A stretch of 64,000 bases of DNA from Atlanticothrix silvestris CENA357 (GCF_016056295.1 NZ_JAECZB010000019.1:1-64000); one strand, 5' to 3'. Counted from the stretch's first letter, positions 36,775 to 45,540 are shown. The notes: generated by a model from the sequence alone, not told the origin. Made by a program: numbers and translations.

Positions 36775-37494
36775 ATGAGCGCCACACAGTCTAACAACTT
36801 GCCGCTTTGGGTACAAGATAGAGATCAAGTTATTGCAGAAAGTACTAATGTCCAGTGGCGTTATCAGACAGCCCCAGATTATTCTCGCTCAAACGAAAAT
36901 CTGGCTACAGAAAGTACACGTAATCATCTTGAAGGTACATTAGAAGTGATCGTGCAAAATTTGGTGAGAACCTTCGAGATGGAGGTCTCTTTCAAAACGA
37001 ACCCACAACAATGGTTGTCTATCGTCAATGACAAGTTTCGTGTTAGTACCAATGGCGGATTAGAGTACACAGCAGCAGATTTATCAGCCCAAGGTACTTA
37101 CAATTTATTTATGGCTGATTCCGAACATTACAAAGCTTCTCAAGAAAGCTTTGAAACATCAGCCCAAATCTTCCATACAACCTTTCCTCAAGGATTTCCC
37201 TGGGAGGTGTTGGAGGTGTTTTCCGGGCCACCAAATGTAACATTTAAGTGGCGGCACTGGGGACATTTTAACGGTGCGTACCAAGACTATGCACCAACTG
37301 GAGAAACCATAGAAATTATCGGCATGAGCATTGCTCGTGTAACTGATGACTTGAAAATTATTTCTTTGGAACACTACTTTGACAACACACTATTCTTGGA
37401 TAAATTGATAGCTGGTGGTAAACAAGTAAGTAGTGAAAACAACAAAGGTGCTTGTCCCTTTAGTTCTTGGTTCAAGAAAGGAAAAAAAAGCTAG
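36775..37494 (+). CDS. SnoaL-like / nuclear transport factor 2-fold protein
   Basis: This is a soluble protein of about 239 residues. I start at ATG 36775 (MSATQSNNLPLWVQDRDQVI); the frame extends upstream through the heptamer repeat, which is unlikely to be coding. The core (HLEGTLEVIVQNLVRTFEME, FEVSFKTNPQQWLSIV, SIARVTDDLKIISLEHYFDN) resembles plant pathogenesis-related-like and SnoaL-like polyketide cyclase domains in which ligands bind in a cone-shaped fold. A short motif, WRHWGHFNG, and a basic C-terminus (WFKKGKKS) are seen. Ligand and role are unknown. It is followed by a terminator and ycf54. Confidence 0.7.
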   Translation: MSATQSNNLPLWVQDRDQVIAESTNVQWRYQTAPDYSRSNENLATESTRNHLEGTLEVIVQNLVRTFEMEVSFKTNPQQWLSIVNDKFRVSTNGGLEYTAADLSAQGTYNLFMADSEHYKASQESFETSAQIFHTTFPQGFPWEVLEVFSGPPNVTFKWRHWGHFNGAYQDYAPTGETIEIIGMSIARVTDDLKIISLEHYFDNTLFLDKLIAGGKQVSSENNKGACPFSSWFKKGKKS

Positions 37495-37500
37495 TTAATC

Positions 37501-37526
37501 AGGGTACAGTGTGATCTCTGTACCCT
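37501..37526 (+). terminator. Hairpin terminator between the SnoaL-like gene and ycf54
   Basis: AGGGTACAG (37501-37509) and CTGTACCCT (37518-37526) form a 9-bp perfect stem with an 8-nt loop, seven bp after the stop codon. The following T-run is weak (TAAATTATT). Confidence 0.6.
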
Positions 37527-37559
37527 TAAATTATTCATTAGTAACCATCAAGGATGAAA

Positions 37560-37889
37560 ATGCAAACATACTATTACGTTTTGGCAAGCCAACAATTTTT
37601 GGTACATGAAGAACCAATAGACGAAGTTTTGAAAGAACGCACTCGTCACTACCACGAACAAGAAAAAGAAATTGATTTTTGGTTGATTCAGCAACCAGCC
37701 TTTTTAGAAGCACCAGAGATGGCAGAAGTAAAAGCAAAGTGTCCCAAACCAGCAGCTGCAATTATTTCTACTAATTCCCAATTTATTATCTGGCTAAAAC
37801 TGCGATTAGAGTATGTGATCACAGGTGAATTTCAGGCTCCTTCTGCAACAATTCCTAATCCTTTGGCATCTCTTAGTAATGTGTCGTGA
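37560..37889 (+). CDS. ycf54: Ycf54, factor for Mg-protoporphyrin IX monomethyl ester cyclase
   Basis: This protein of about 109 residues helps assemble the oxidative cyclase that closes the fifth ring of chlorophyll. It is recognised by TYYYVLASQQFLVHEEPIDE, RHYHEQEKEIDFWLIQQPAF, PKPAAAIISTNSQFI and LEYVITGEFQAPS. The AAGGA in front favours the second ATG (37560) over the ATG at 37554, which overlaps the binding site. Length is normal. It lies alone, with no other cyclase genes nearby. Confidence 0.95.
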   Translation: MQTYYYVLASQQFLVHEEPIDEVLKERTRHYHEQEKEIDFWLIQQPAFLEAPEMAEVKAKCPKPAAAIISTNSQFIIWLKLRLEYVITGEFQAPSATIPNPLASLSNVS

Positions 37890-37894
37890 TATAT

Positions 37895-37929
37895 AGTCAA
37901 CAGTCAACAGTCAACAGTCAATAGTCATT
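37895..37929. repeat. Heptanucleotide tandem repeat, AGTCAAC type
   Basis: Five heptamers: AGTCAAC three times (37895-37915), then AGTCAAT and AGTCATT. A related inverted segment (GACTATTGACTCA) follows near 37946-37958. It lies between ycf54 and the next gene. Confidence 0.88.
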
Positions 37930-37990
37930 AAGATTGTGGACTGTGGACTATTGACTCATAACTAAATAATCTTTTGAGAAAATCCAGTTT

Positions 37991-38686
37991 ATGCATCCCA
38001 AATCTGTGCAGAAATTTGAAACTTTATCCAGTGCTTTAGGATTTGCGATCGCAGGATTAATAGGTAGCATGACTTACGCGATCGCCCAACCAGCCATTCC
38101 TGTCTGCCAGCCTCCAAGTGCTGGAGAGTATCTTTTACTAGTAGTCAGTCCTACAGCAAATAATCAAAAGCAGTTGCGTAGCGCCTTACCAAATGAAATT
38201 CCTAGCACCACCTGCCAATACCTCACTGAAATAGTGACGCGGATAGGAGGATTTAAAAAGATTGACGATGCCAATCGTTGGGCGAGATATATCAATAATA
38301 TTGCTGGGTTATCTGCCATTATCACTACAAGACCAGCAGCGCCCAATGTGGCACAAGCTCAAACCCAAACGCAACCTCAGATTCAACCTCAGATTCAACT
38401 TCAATCTCAGACAATCAGCTATAATCCCCAAGCCCTAGGAGAGGGTTTTGCAATTTTAGTAGATTATTTCAACCGCCCAGAACTAGCAAATAGCGTGCAA
38501 CAAACGGTAGGAGGCAATGTAGGTTTTGCATCCTACGGTCAACGCCCTTACTTGCTGGCAGTTCATACCACTAACCAACAAGAAGCATACAATACATTGC
38601 AGAAACTCAATGAACGTGGTTTTTTTGCCGTTCTTGTAGATAGTCGCAACGTAGTTCTATTAAGGTCGGTTGTACGTTTGCAATAA
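37991..38686 (+). CDS. Secreted SPOR-like hypothetical protein
   Basis: This 231-residue protein has an N-terminal signal peptide (LGFAIAGLIGSMTYAIAQP). Two similar alpha/beta segments (GEYLLLVVSPTANNQKQLRS to NIAGLSAIITTRP, and GFAILVDYFNRPELANSVQQ to GFFAVLVDSRNVVL) resemble the SPOR fold, which binds denuded peptidoglycan, but the identity is low. A Gln-rich linker (about residues 115-145) lies between them. Such proteins are common in cyanobacteria and of unknown role. Its ATG is not preceded by a strong binding site. It lies alone. Confidence 0.7.
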   Translation: MHPKSVQKFETLSSALGFAIAGLIGSMTYAIAQPAIPVCQPPSAGEYLLLVVSPTANNQKQLRSALPNEIPSTTCQYLTEIVTRIGGFKKIDDANRWARYINNIAGLSAIITTRPAAPNVAQAQTQTQPQIQPQIQLQSQTISYNPQALGEGFAILVDYFNRPELANSVQQTVGGNVGFASYGQRPYLLAVHTTNQQEAYNTLQKLNERGFFAVLVDSRNVVLLRSVVRLQ

Positions 38687-38803
38687 GTTAATCAACAATA
38701 TCAAACTTGAAGGTCAAGGTTGAATTCAATATTTTTTGGCTATGGTCTATTGACTCTAGCCTTTTCTAGGTGACTCGAAAATCTCTTGTTCTTTCTCAGC
38801 GTT

Positions 38804-38958
38804 CTCTGTCTTGAAAAGTTTGTTACGGAGGAGCCAGTGCGGTCTTCTCCCAAGGGGAGACGCTAAAAGCGATGGGGGTTTCCACGCCACTTGCTACAAC
38901 GGAGGAAACCTCCGCAACGCAGTGGCTCCCCATGAGCAACTGGCGTTGGAAACCCTCC
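38804..38958 (+). repeat. Dispersed repeat, copy A
   Basis: This block of about 155 bp begins CTCTGTCTTGAAAAGTTTG and contains a small hairpin (CGGAGGAAACCTCCG). It recurs inverted at 45388-45540, and its central part recurs at 56119-56182. The remainder of this 569-bp gap (38687-39255) is GC-rich repeat sequence with HIP-like and AACCACAGAGGCGCAGAG blocks that are also seen near 45335. No gene is visible. Confidence 0.8.
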
Positions 38959-39255
38959 GACGCTCGCGGACTCGCTAACGCTGCGCTATGACAACTTTTC
39001 GCTGCGACTCTGCGGTTTAAAAGTAATTTATTTAACCACAGAGGCGCAGAGAGAAGTTGCGTGCGCGGGTTCCCCGCGTTGAGCAAACTTCTCCTATCGG
39101 AGACGCTGCGCGAACGGAAGGACACAGAGGGAAGTCGGAGCAGCGGCTACCGCCGTAGATGCTTTTGCAGCTTGTCGTAGGCATCTGAACAAGCAATTTT
39201 TTGACCAATATTTTTACCCACCTTGAAAAACCTGCCACGGACTCTTAGCTTTTGA

Positions 39256-39711
39256 CTAATAAGCAGCCCTAGCCAACCAAGAAATGGTGATGCCTAAAGC
39301 TGACCCAGCTATCACCTGCACTGGTGTATGTCCTAACAATTCTTTAAGACGGTCTTGGCTAAAGTCTGGTTTTTCGTGGAATAATTCATCAATCATTTGA
39401 TTGAGGATGCGAGCTTGTTTACCAGCAGCTTGACGAACTCCAGCTGCATCGTACATGACAATGATCGCAAAAACCATAGCTAAAGCAAAATCAGGTGATG
39501 CCCAACCAATGCTTTGCCCTACACCAGTGGCTAGAGCCGTAACTAGGGCCGAATGGGCACTGGGCATACCTCCAGTTGTCACTAAAACACGCACATCAAG
39601 TTTACGATGTTTGGCTAGCTCCACTAATAACTTCAATGCCTGAGCAATTAAACAAGCTATCAGAGCAACCAGCAGCACCCGGTTGTCTAAAATGTCGCCT
39701 ATGTCCTGCAT
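39256..39711 (-). CDS. Divergent PAP2-family (DUF212) membrane phosphatase-like protein
   Basis: This is a protein of about 151 residues. I start at ATG 39711 (MQDIGDILDNRVLLVALIAC), 16 bases after the crtE stop; the frame also opens upstream at 39759, overlapping crtE. Hydrophobic segments and the acid-phosphatase-like stretch VRVLVTTGGMPSAHSALVTA, VMYDAAGVRQAAGKQA and LGHTPVQVIAGSALG define the divergent PAP2/DUF212 family. Full PAP2 enzymes act on lipid phosphates. It follows crtE closely, so a role in prenyl-diphosphate handling is possible but unproven. Confidence 0.85.
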   Translation of the reverse strand: MQDIGDILDNRVLLVALIACLIAQALKLLVELAKHRKLDVRVLVTTGGMPSAHSALVTALATGVGQSIGWASPDFALAMVFAIIVMYDAAGVRQAAGKQARILNQMIDELFHEKPDFSQDRLKELLGHTPVQVIAGSALGITISWLARAAY

Positions 39712-39727
39712 GGGTTTTGGTATTGAC

Positions 39728-40657
39728 CTAGTGATTGCGACTGGTAATAAAGTGGGCAAGTGCTTGAAGTGGCTGTGCTAGTTCCCCAAAAGGTTCTAAC
39801 TCCTTACAAGCTGCCTCAATTAGCTGTTGGGCTTTGGAGCGCGATTCCTCAATTCCCCACAAGCTAGGATAAGTTACTTTCTTAGCTACAAGGTCTTTAC
39901 CAGCAGTTTTGCCTAATTGTTCCTGGGTAGCAGTGATATCCAGAATATCATCTATGATTTGAAATGCTAGTCCAATGTTTTGCGAATAGCGAGATAGCTT
40001 TTGCACATTTTCAGATGATGCCCCGGCTAAAATGCCACCACAAACAACGCAGGCTTCTAAAAGGGCGGCTGTTTTATGGTTATGGATAAAAGTCAGAGTT
40101 TCTAGAGAAATATCTGACTTTCCTTCCGAGTCCAAATCAACCACTTGACCACCAACTAAACCAGCAGCCCCCATTGCCCTACCGAGACGAGCAATCACCT
40201 TTAAAACTCGATCTTTTGGCACGTTTTCGGGAGTTTGAGTGGCAACAAACTCAAAAGCATAAGCCAACAAGCCGTCTCCAGCCAAAATAGCAATGTCTTC
40301 ACCGTAGATCTTGTGATTGGTCAACTTGCCGCGACGGTAATCATCGTTATCCATTGCTGGTAGGTCGTCATGAATCAAAGACATGGTGTGGATCATCTCT
40401 ACAGCACAAGCTGCTGGCATTGCCATTTCAATCGTACCGCCCATCATCTCACAAGTAGCAAGGCAAAGAATAGGTCGCAGGCGCTTACCTCCAGCTAATA
40501 GCGAGTAGCGCATTGATTCATAAATCTTTTCTGGATAAATGATGGGAATAGCCTTGTCCAGAGCAGCTTCACAAATTTTTTGTCGCTCTTTTAGATAGGC
40601 TACTAGGTTAAAAGTGGCTTTCTCTGGCATTTTCTGAAGGTTATCCGCTGCTACCAT
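39728..40657 (-). CDS. crtE: Geranylgeranyl diphosphate synthase
   Basis: This 309-residue trans-prenyltransferase builds the C20 precursor of carotenoids, the phytol tail and quinones. It has the two aspartate-rich motifs: [14 protein letters not shown] (FARM) with the expected spacing, and DDILD (SARM) in [12 protein letters not shown]. The N-terminus has the [15 protein letters not shown] segment that binds isopentenyl diphosphate, and [12 protein letters not shown] is typical. Length is normal, and the start is ATG 40657. It is followed closely by the PAP2-like gene, and folD lies upstream on the same strand after a short gap. Confidence 0.95.
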   Translation of the reverse strand: MVAADNLQKMPEKATFNLVAYLKERQKICEAALDKAIPIIYPEKIYESMRYSLLAGGKRLRPILCLATCEMMGGTIEMAMPAACAVEMIHTMSLIHDDLPAMDNDDYRRGKLTNHKIYGEDIAILAGDGLLAYAFEFVATQTPENVPKDRVLKVIARLGRAMGAAGLVGGQVVDLDSEGKSDISLETLTFIHNHKTAALLEACVVCGGILAGASSENVQKLSRYSQNIGLAFQIIDDILDITATQEQLGKTAGKDLVAKKVTYPSLWGIEESRSKAQQLIEAACKELEPFGELAQPLQALAHFITSRNH

Positions 40658-40779
40658 TCTTCAATTCCTTCAATTTTGGGCTTTTGGGTGTTTGGTCATA
40701 TACGTCACAATTTTAAGATGCTGTGGAGCTAAAAAAATGATGAATCAGGTGAGGAGTTAAAACTCCTAACTCTTAACTT

Positions 40780-41658
40780 TTAACTCCCTGCTTTCCTTAA
40801 ATAGCTGGCAACTGTATTTTGCAATAAAATGGCGACAGTCATAGGGCCAACACCACCAGGAACGGGGGTGATAAATCCCGCCACGCCAGCAGTTGATTCC
40901 CAGTGGACATCGCCGACTAAGCGACTCTTACCACTTGCATCGGTGACACGGTTCATTCCCACATCTACCACAACAGCGTCCGGTTTCACCATTTCAGCAG
41001 TGATTAATCCTGGACGACCTACAGCAGCAATAAGAATATCAGCATTTTTGACGATCGCACTTAGGTCTAGCGATCGCGAGTGAGCAACGGTAACAGTAGC
41101 ATCAGCTTCTAGTAACATCAAGGCCATAGGCTTGCCTACCAAAATACTTCGTCCCACAACTACAGCCTGTTTTCCCCGTAAGGGAATGTCATACTCCTGT
41201 AAAAGCCGCATGACACCAGCTGGGGTGCAACTGCGTAAACCCGCTTCTCCTCGCACTAGTCGTCCCAAGTTAACTGGGTGTAGTCCATCGGCATCTTTGT
41301 CTGGGTCTATTTGATGTAGCAGAGTCACAGCATCCAAATGATCAGGTAGGGGTAGCTGCACGAGAATGCCATCTACCTGCTCATCTTGATTGAGTTCAGC
41401 AATTACTGACTCTAATTCTGCTTGGGTGGTTTCTGTCGGAAAGTGCTTGCCAAAAGAAGCAATGCCCACCTTAGCGCAAGCTCGTTCTTTATTGCGTACA
41501 TAAGCAGCTGATGCTGGGTTATCGCCCACCATCAAAACTGCTAAACCAGGAGGTCTGCCAATTTTGGCTTGTGATTCTGTAATGCGAACAGACAGTTCTT
41601 GGTGAATTTTTTCAGCTAAAGCTTTACCATCAAGAAGTTTGGCAGTTTTGGTTTCCAT
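40780..41658 (-). CDS. folD: Bifunctional methylenetetrahydrofolate dehydrogenase / cyclohydrolase
   Basis: This 292-residue enzyme interconverts 5,10-methylene- and 10-formyl-tetrahydrofolate for one-carbon metabolism. The family motifs are [20 protein letters not shown] (active-site Lys), [51 protein letters not shown] for NADP binding, and [15 protein letters not shown]. Length is normal, and the start is ATG 41658. It lies in the same direction as crtE, separated by 120 bp containing short AT-rich repeats. Confidence 0.96.
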   Translation of the reverse strand: METKTAKLLDGKALAEKIHQELSVRITESQAKIGRPPGLAVLMVGDNPASAAYVRNKERACAKVGIASFGKHFPTETTQAELESVIAELNQDEQVDGILVQLPLPDHLDAVTLLHQIDPDKDADGLHPVNLGRLVRGEAGLRSCTPAGVMRLLQEYDIPLRGKQAVVVGRSILVGKPMALMLLEADATVTVAHSRSLDLSAIVKNADILIAAVGRPGLITAEMVKPDAVVVDVGMNRVTDASGKSRLVGDVHWESTAGVAGFITPVPGGVGPMTVAILLQNTVASYLRKAGS

Positions 41659-41766
41659 TAGAATTTAATCCGAAGTGGGGCATTGGGCATGGGGCATGGG
41701 GGAAGAAGGTTTTAAGTTTGTTGATATTTTTTTTTAATTATGTTTATTTGTTTTTTCTAATTATCT

Positions 41767-41901
41767 AAGATTCATGGGCGAGTATCCAAGACTCATGAGC
41801 AAGTATCAAAGACTCATGAGCGAGTATTAAAGACTCATGAGCAAGTATCAAAGACTCATGAGCGAGTATTAAAGACTCACGGGCGAGTATCAAAGACTCA
41901 C
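41767..41901. repeat. 21-bp minisatellite
   Basis: Six 21-bp units (41767-41892) plus a partial seventh are seen, based on AAGACTCATGAGCAAGTATCA. Central units alternate between two forms (GCAAGTATCA and GCGAGTATTA). Because 21 is a multiple of three, the minus strand reads as LILAHES repeated, but no start or family supports a protein. Inverted GGGGCATGGGG-type blocks flank it at about 41677-41700 and 41935-41952. It lies between folD and the lipoprotein gene. Confidence 0.9.
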
Positions 41902-41985
41902 TAAACCCAAACAAAAGGATAAAAAGTTTTCCTGCCCCATGCCCCATGCCCCTACTGGTCTGTCAAATTCATTTTGATGGTTGGC

Positions 41986-42011
41986 GAGACGCGATAAATC
42001 GCCGTCTCTAC
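41986..42011 (-). repeat. Second class of GTAG hairpin repeat
   Basis: Read on the minus strand, GTAG is followed by an AGACGGCGATTTATCGCGTCT-like stem (one bulged base), so the foot is the same tetranucleotide as in the REP units near 8 kb. The stem sequence is different. Confidence 0.55.
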
Positions 42012-42116
42012 AGAAAATTCATTCGTCAATTATTTATTGACAGACTACTACTCTTTTCCTTTGTTAGTCTTAAGCAAGTGACCAAGCAAGTACTAATACA
42101 AAAATTTGCTCAAACG

Positions 42117-42542
42117 ATGGCTTTCATACAACAAGCAAAAAAATTTTACCCTTCACTTTTGTACGGCTACAACAAAATTTCTTTTCGCCTGGGATTAACT
42201 GTATTTCTTGTAGCTGGACTTTGTGGTTGTAGTTCTTTAAAAATGCCTAGTTTAAAGGCCAGCAATTTAAGCTTTGGCAGCAATGTCACCCCGATTCGGG
42301 AAATTAAACCACAACAAGGAAAGCAGAGTACGGTTTACGTCGAAGGAAAGGTAGAAAAGCGAGTTCCTTTAGTCAAGCAGTGGGCGTATCAAATTAACGA
42401 TTCAACTGACACAATCTGGGTTGTTACCAATCAAAGCAATCTCAAAGAAGGAGAGCGAGTGGTAATTAAGGGTAAAGTTAACTATCAAAGCATACCCTTA
42501 GCAGGCAAGGAATTTGGGGAAGTTTATTTAGAAGAAGAGTAA
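42117..42542 (+). CDS. Small lipoprotein
   Basis: This is a protein of about 141 residues. I start at ATG 42117 (MAFIQQAKKFYPSLLYG); the frame is open upstream to 41946 but runs through the repeats. A hydrophobic stretch ends in a lipobox (GLCGC), giving a lipid-anchored protein exposed to the periplasm. The mature part is a compact beta-rich domain: TVYVEGKVEKRVPLVKQWAY, DTIWVVTNQSNLKEGERVVI, KGKVNYQSIPLAGKEFGEVY. It resembles an OB-type fold, but no known family is certain. It lies 31 bp upstream of the Nudix gene, probably in one transcript. Confidence 0.75.
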   Translation: MAFIQQAKKFYPSLLYGYNKISFRLGLTVFLVAGLCGCSSLKMPSLKASNLSFGSNVTPIREIKPQQGKQSTVYVEGKVEKRVPLVKQWAYQINDSTDTIWVVTNQSNLKEGERVVIKGKVNYQSIPLAGKEFGEVYLEEE

Positions 42543-42573
42543 TATTTATAACAAGAATATTGAGTAAATATCT

Positions 42574-43017
42574 ATGAACAATCAACAGGTGCATGTAGCG
42601 GTCGCCATTCTTTATCAAGAAAACAAGTTTCTCATGCAACTACGAGACAATATTCCTACTATTGCCGCTGCTGGTTGCTGGGGTCTGTTTGGCGGTCATA
42701 TTGAACCTGGTGAAACACCAGATGTAGCAGTAAAACGAGAAGTTTTAGAAGAAATTTGCTACACTCTACCACCGTTTTTTGAATTTGGCTGCTATGCCGA
42801 TGATGCAGTTGTGCGCCATGTTTTTCATGCACCGCTGTTGGTAGAACTCAATCAACTAGTTCTTAATGAAGGCTGGGATATGGGTTTACTAACACCGGAA
42901 GATATTCGTCAAGGCAATTGTTATTCGGCCAATGCAGGCGAAGTCAGACCTTTGGGATCTATGCATCAGCAAATTATGTTGGATTTTATCGAAAAAAGCA
43001 ACAATTCTAACCGTTAA
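42574..43017 (+). CDS. Nudix hydrolase
   Basis: This 147-residue enzyme has the Nudix box at residues 41-63 (GHIEPGETPDVAVKREVLEE then ICY), with the Glu residues that bind magnesium intact; the late Gly of the consensus is Cys. It cleaves a nucleoside diphosphate linked to another group; the substrate is unknown. The N-terminus (NQQVHVAVAILYQENKFLMQ) and the GCWGLFGG stretch suit a MutT-like member. It follows the lipoprotein gene by 31 bp. Confidence 0.9.
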   Translation: MNNQQVHVAVAILYQENKFLMQLRDNIPTIAAAGCWGLFGGHIEPGETPDVAVKREVLEEICYTLPPFFEFGCYADDAVVRHVFHAPLLVELNQLVLNEGWDMGLLTPEDIRQGNCYSANAGEVRPLGSMHQQIMLDFIEKSNNSNR

Positions 43018-43024
43018 GGTCAGT

Positions 43025-43084
43025 GGTCAGTTGTTAGTGGTCAGTTGTTAGTGGTCAGTTGTTAGTGGTCAGTGGTCTGTTGTT
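43025..43084. repeat. 14-bp tandem repeat, GGTCAGTTGTTAGT
   Basis: Three 14-bp units (43025-43066) plus a degenerate remainder. Each unit is two heptamers, GGTCAGT and TGTTAGT, so it fits the STRR family. The rest of the gap up to lepB contains short GC-rich repeat pieces (43190-43230) and no gene. Confidence 0.88.
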
Positions 43085-43371
43085 ATTCTTCTTGCTCCTC
43101 TGCTCCCCTGCTTCCCGGTTACTGAGTGTTGGTCATTGAGCTGCTTGCCTTGAACGGAGCCGAAAGGAGCCTAAATGAGTCGTAAAGCCTGGGGTATAAC
43201 TATGCTTAGAGCGCAGCGTCTCGTAGAGAAGTGCTACTCCTGTGCTTACCTTGTGGGTAGAGTTTCTATACAAATTAAATCGCTGTAAAAGCCAGATTGG
43301 TTACAAGCATACTTTTAGCGTCAAAATAATCAAGGTATTTGTCCCATTTTGTGAAGTTGCTGAAAATCTCT

Positions 43372-43944
43372 ATGACTCCTCAGGAAAGTGATGCAAAACA
43401 AACTTCTGCGTCCTCGAAAATATGGCGTAGTTGGCAGGAAAATCTGATTTTAATTGCGATCGCCTTGTGTTTGGCACTGCTGATCCGAACTTTTATTGCT
43501 GAACCCCGCTACATACCTTCGGACTCAATGTTGCCTACTTTACATACAGGCGATCGCTTGGTGGTAGAAAAAGTCTCTTATCGTTTTCACCCTCCAATAA
43601 CTGGAGATATTGTTGTCTTTCAGCCTTCCGAAGAACTGCAACGTCGGGGATACCCTAAAGATCAAGCCTTTATCAAACGAGTAATTGGTGTTCCTGGAAA
43701 GATTCTCAAGGTTACTCAAGGCAAAGTTTACCTCAACGGTCAACCTCTGGTAGAAGACTATATTGCTGAACCCCCAAATCAGCCATTTCCACCAGTACAA
43801 GTCCCAAAAGATCAGTTTTTTGTCATGGGCGACAACCGTAACGATAGTAACGATTCTCGCTACTGGGGCTTTTTACCTAGAAAGAATATCATCGGTCGGG
43901 CAGCATTTCGCTTTTGGCCTCCTGATCGAATAGGGTTTATTTAA
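43372..43944 (+). CDS. lepB: Type I signal peptidase
   Basis: This membrane protease of about 190 residues removes signal peptides. I use ATG 43372 (MTPQESDAKQTSASSK) instead of the TTG at 43339. One membrane anchor (WQENLILIAIALCLALLIRT) is followed by PRYIPSDSMLPTLHTGDR with catalytic Ser52, FIKRVIGVPG with Lys102, and GDNRNDSNDSRYWGFL and NIIGRAAFRFWP of the family C-terminus. Both catalytic residues are present and length is normal. It is a single gene. Most Nostocales have more than one copy. Confidence 0.95.
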   Translation: MTPQESDAKQTSASSKIWRSWQENLILIAIALCLALLIRTFIAEPRYIPSDSMLPTLHTGDRLVVEKVSYRFHPPITGDIVVFQPSEELQRRGYPKDQAFIKRVIGVPGKILKVTQGKVYLNGQPLVEDYIAEPPNQPFPPVQVPKDQFFVMGDNRNDSNDSRYWGFLPRKNIIGRAAFRFWPPDRIGFI

Positions 43945-44106
43945 AGTAGAGGCTAGGAGTTAGGGATTAGGGGCTAGAAAATAGAGAAAGTTACAAATTA
44001 AAATAGTTATTTGTTAAGGTCTAACCTCCAGTTGCTAATAGACTAAGCTCAACTTTCTATTTACCCATTCTCTAATCCCTAGTTCCCAGTCCCTAGTCCC
44101 TCTTAC

Positions 44107-44643
44107 TTAAAATCTCAAATAATACATCAGCTGAGCGATCGCCTCACCAGATAACTCCAATCGTCGCTGAAAATCAGCTAAATTGCGGTAAAGCCCAGCC
44201 GATAGTCGATTTTGAATTATTGCTTGGGCTAAAGATAAATCTATAAAAGGAATTTTTGTTAATTGCTCAACTGTGGCTGTGTTTGGGTTAACTAAAAGCG
44301 CAGGTTTATCTAAAGATTCGTGGTCATAATAAATAAAAATCAGCAGCGGGTTTAGTGGCTCTAATCGCTGTACTGGCATACCCAAAGCTGCTGCAATATC
44401 TTCAATACAATAAAATTTAACACCTGAACGTGAAAGTTCTACCAGCGATCGCGCTTGGTGGATCGACAAGCCAGGTAGACGCAACCAATCATCTACAGTC
44501 GCTTGATTAGCATCAATACGAATACCCAGTTTGGCTGCTACTTGAATTTCTTCCCCAGACTGTAGTCGATAGTAGGGATCGTTAAGAAGCTTAGCCCGGA
44601 GTTTTTGTAACTTGAGATTCAAAGGTAGCCAGTTGTTCATCAT
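44107..44643 (-). CDS. Helix-hairpin-helix protein (ComEA-like)
   Basis: This is a protein of about 178 residues with two or three helix-hairpin-helix units: NQATVDDWLRLPGLSIHQAR (with RSLVELSRSGV), a degenerate central unit, and VNPNTATVEQLTKIPFIDLS with QAIIQNRLSAGLYRNLADF. Such repeats bind DNA non-specifically, as in ComEA. No signal peptide is seen, so uptake of outside DNA is not implied. The start is uncertain: the frame opens with TTG at 44658, overlapping the end of the TM2 gene; I use the ATG at 44643. The overlap implies coupled translation with the TM2 gene. Confidence 0.78.
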   Translation of the reverse strand: MMNNWLPLNLKLQKLRAKLLNDPYYRLQSGEEIQVAAKLGIRIDANQATVDDWLRLPGLSIHQARSLVELSRSGVKFYCIEDIAAALGMPVQRLEPLNPLLIFIYYDHESLDKPALLVNPNTATVEQLTKIPFIDLSLAQAIIQNRLSAGLYRNLADFQRRLELSGEAIAQLMYYLRF

Positions 44644-44654
44644 TTTTGCTTGCT

Positions 44655-45029
44655 TCAAGAAATTTGGTCGAGCAGCTGGCGGCGCTTTTGTTCAAATTCG
44701 TATTCAGAAATCAGTCCATCTTGGCGCAGAGCATCTAATTCACGCAAAGCATCAGCGATCGCACCGACATGATTACTTGCTTGCTGTGATATTTTGACTG
44801 GTGAATTACCCAAATTAAAATTACGATCAAAAGCTTCTTCATCTTGGGCTAAGTACCACACTCCCTCGATAGCACTAGCTACCTTGGGTATGGGTGTCCA
44901 AGAAAGTAAAACATACAACACACCCCACAGGGGCTGTCCCAAATAAAACTTATGTAATCCTGAAATTGTCAGCGTGCCAGAAAAAGCTAAGATAGCGGCA
45001 ACGCTACGGCTTTTGCGCTTAGTCAACAT
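44655..45029 (-). CDS. TM2-domain and SHOCT-domain membrane protein
   Basis: This is a protein of about 124 residues. I start at ATG 45029 (MLTKRKSRSVAAILAFSG); the frame opens upstream at 45086. The TM2 domain has two hydrophobic helices around SGLHKFYLGQPLWGVLYVLL (the conserved G-x-H-x-FYLG pattern). The C-terminal helix pair (IADALRELDALRQDGLISEY, EFEQKRRQLL) is a SHOCT motif, often an oligomerisation tail. The role is unknown. Its stop overlaps the possible TTG start of the helix-hairpin-helix gene. Confidence 0.85.
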   Translation of the reverse strand: MLTKRKSRSVAAILAFSGTLTISGLHKFYLGQPLWGVLYVLLSWTPIPKVASAIEGVWYLAQDEEAFDRNFNLGNSPVKISQQASNHVGAIADALRELDALRQDGLISEYEFEQKRRQLLDQIS

Positions 45030-45387
45030 ATTCCCAATAAATCTACCACTACCACAGTTCCTACAATAAGATAGCCATAGTAGCAAAGCACGCGGTTAAA
45101 TTCAGCATTGCGGAATTCCTCGTGAAAAGCAAATCTATAAATCCATTCTATTAATTTACGCAAAAGCTATCACTATTAATGAGGGAATAGGGAACACAGA
45201 GAAATAACAATGCCCCAATGCCTTATTCCCACTTTCTATAGATCTAGGACTAGCTCTTTCAAGGTAAATCGTAAAATAAGATTGTTTTTTCTCAGCGCTC
45301 TCTGTGTATCTGTGATTTAAAAGTAATTTATCTAACCACGGAGACGCAGCGAAAAGTTCTGTTCGCGTAGCGTCTCCGTCAGGAGAA

Positions 45388-45540
45388 GGAGGGTTTCCAA
45401 CGCCAGTTGCTCATGGGGAACCACTGCGTTGCGGAGGTTTCCTCCGTTGTAGCAAGTGGCGTGGAAACCCCCATCGCGTAGCGTCTCCCCTTGGGAGAAG
45501 ACCGCACTGGCTCCTCCGTAGGAAATTTTTCAAGACAGAG
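45388..45540 (-). repeat. Dispersed repeat, copy B
   Basis: This block of about 153 bp is the inverted counterpart of 38804-38958, ending GACAGAG. Bases 45335-45359 (AACCACGGAGACGCAGCG...) also match the region near 39033, but in direct orientation. The whole gap from 45030 to 45647 contains only such repeats and no gene. Confidence 0.8.

Noticed and set aside
41765-41947. Minus-strand frame with repeated LILAHES
   Set aside because: The frame exists because the 21-bp unit is a multiple of three. There is no binding site and the ends run into flanking repeats, so a DNA repeat explains it better than a protein.
36669-43084. Short tandem repeats as a possible CRISPR array
   Set aside because: The heptamer and 14-bp repeats at 36669-36701, 37895-37929 and 43025-43084, and the 21-bp minisatellite at 41767, have no unique spacers of constant length. 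They fit STRR and minisatellite structure.
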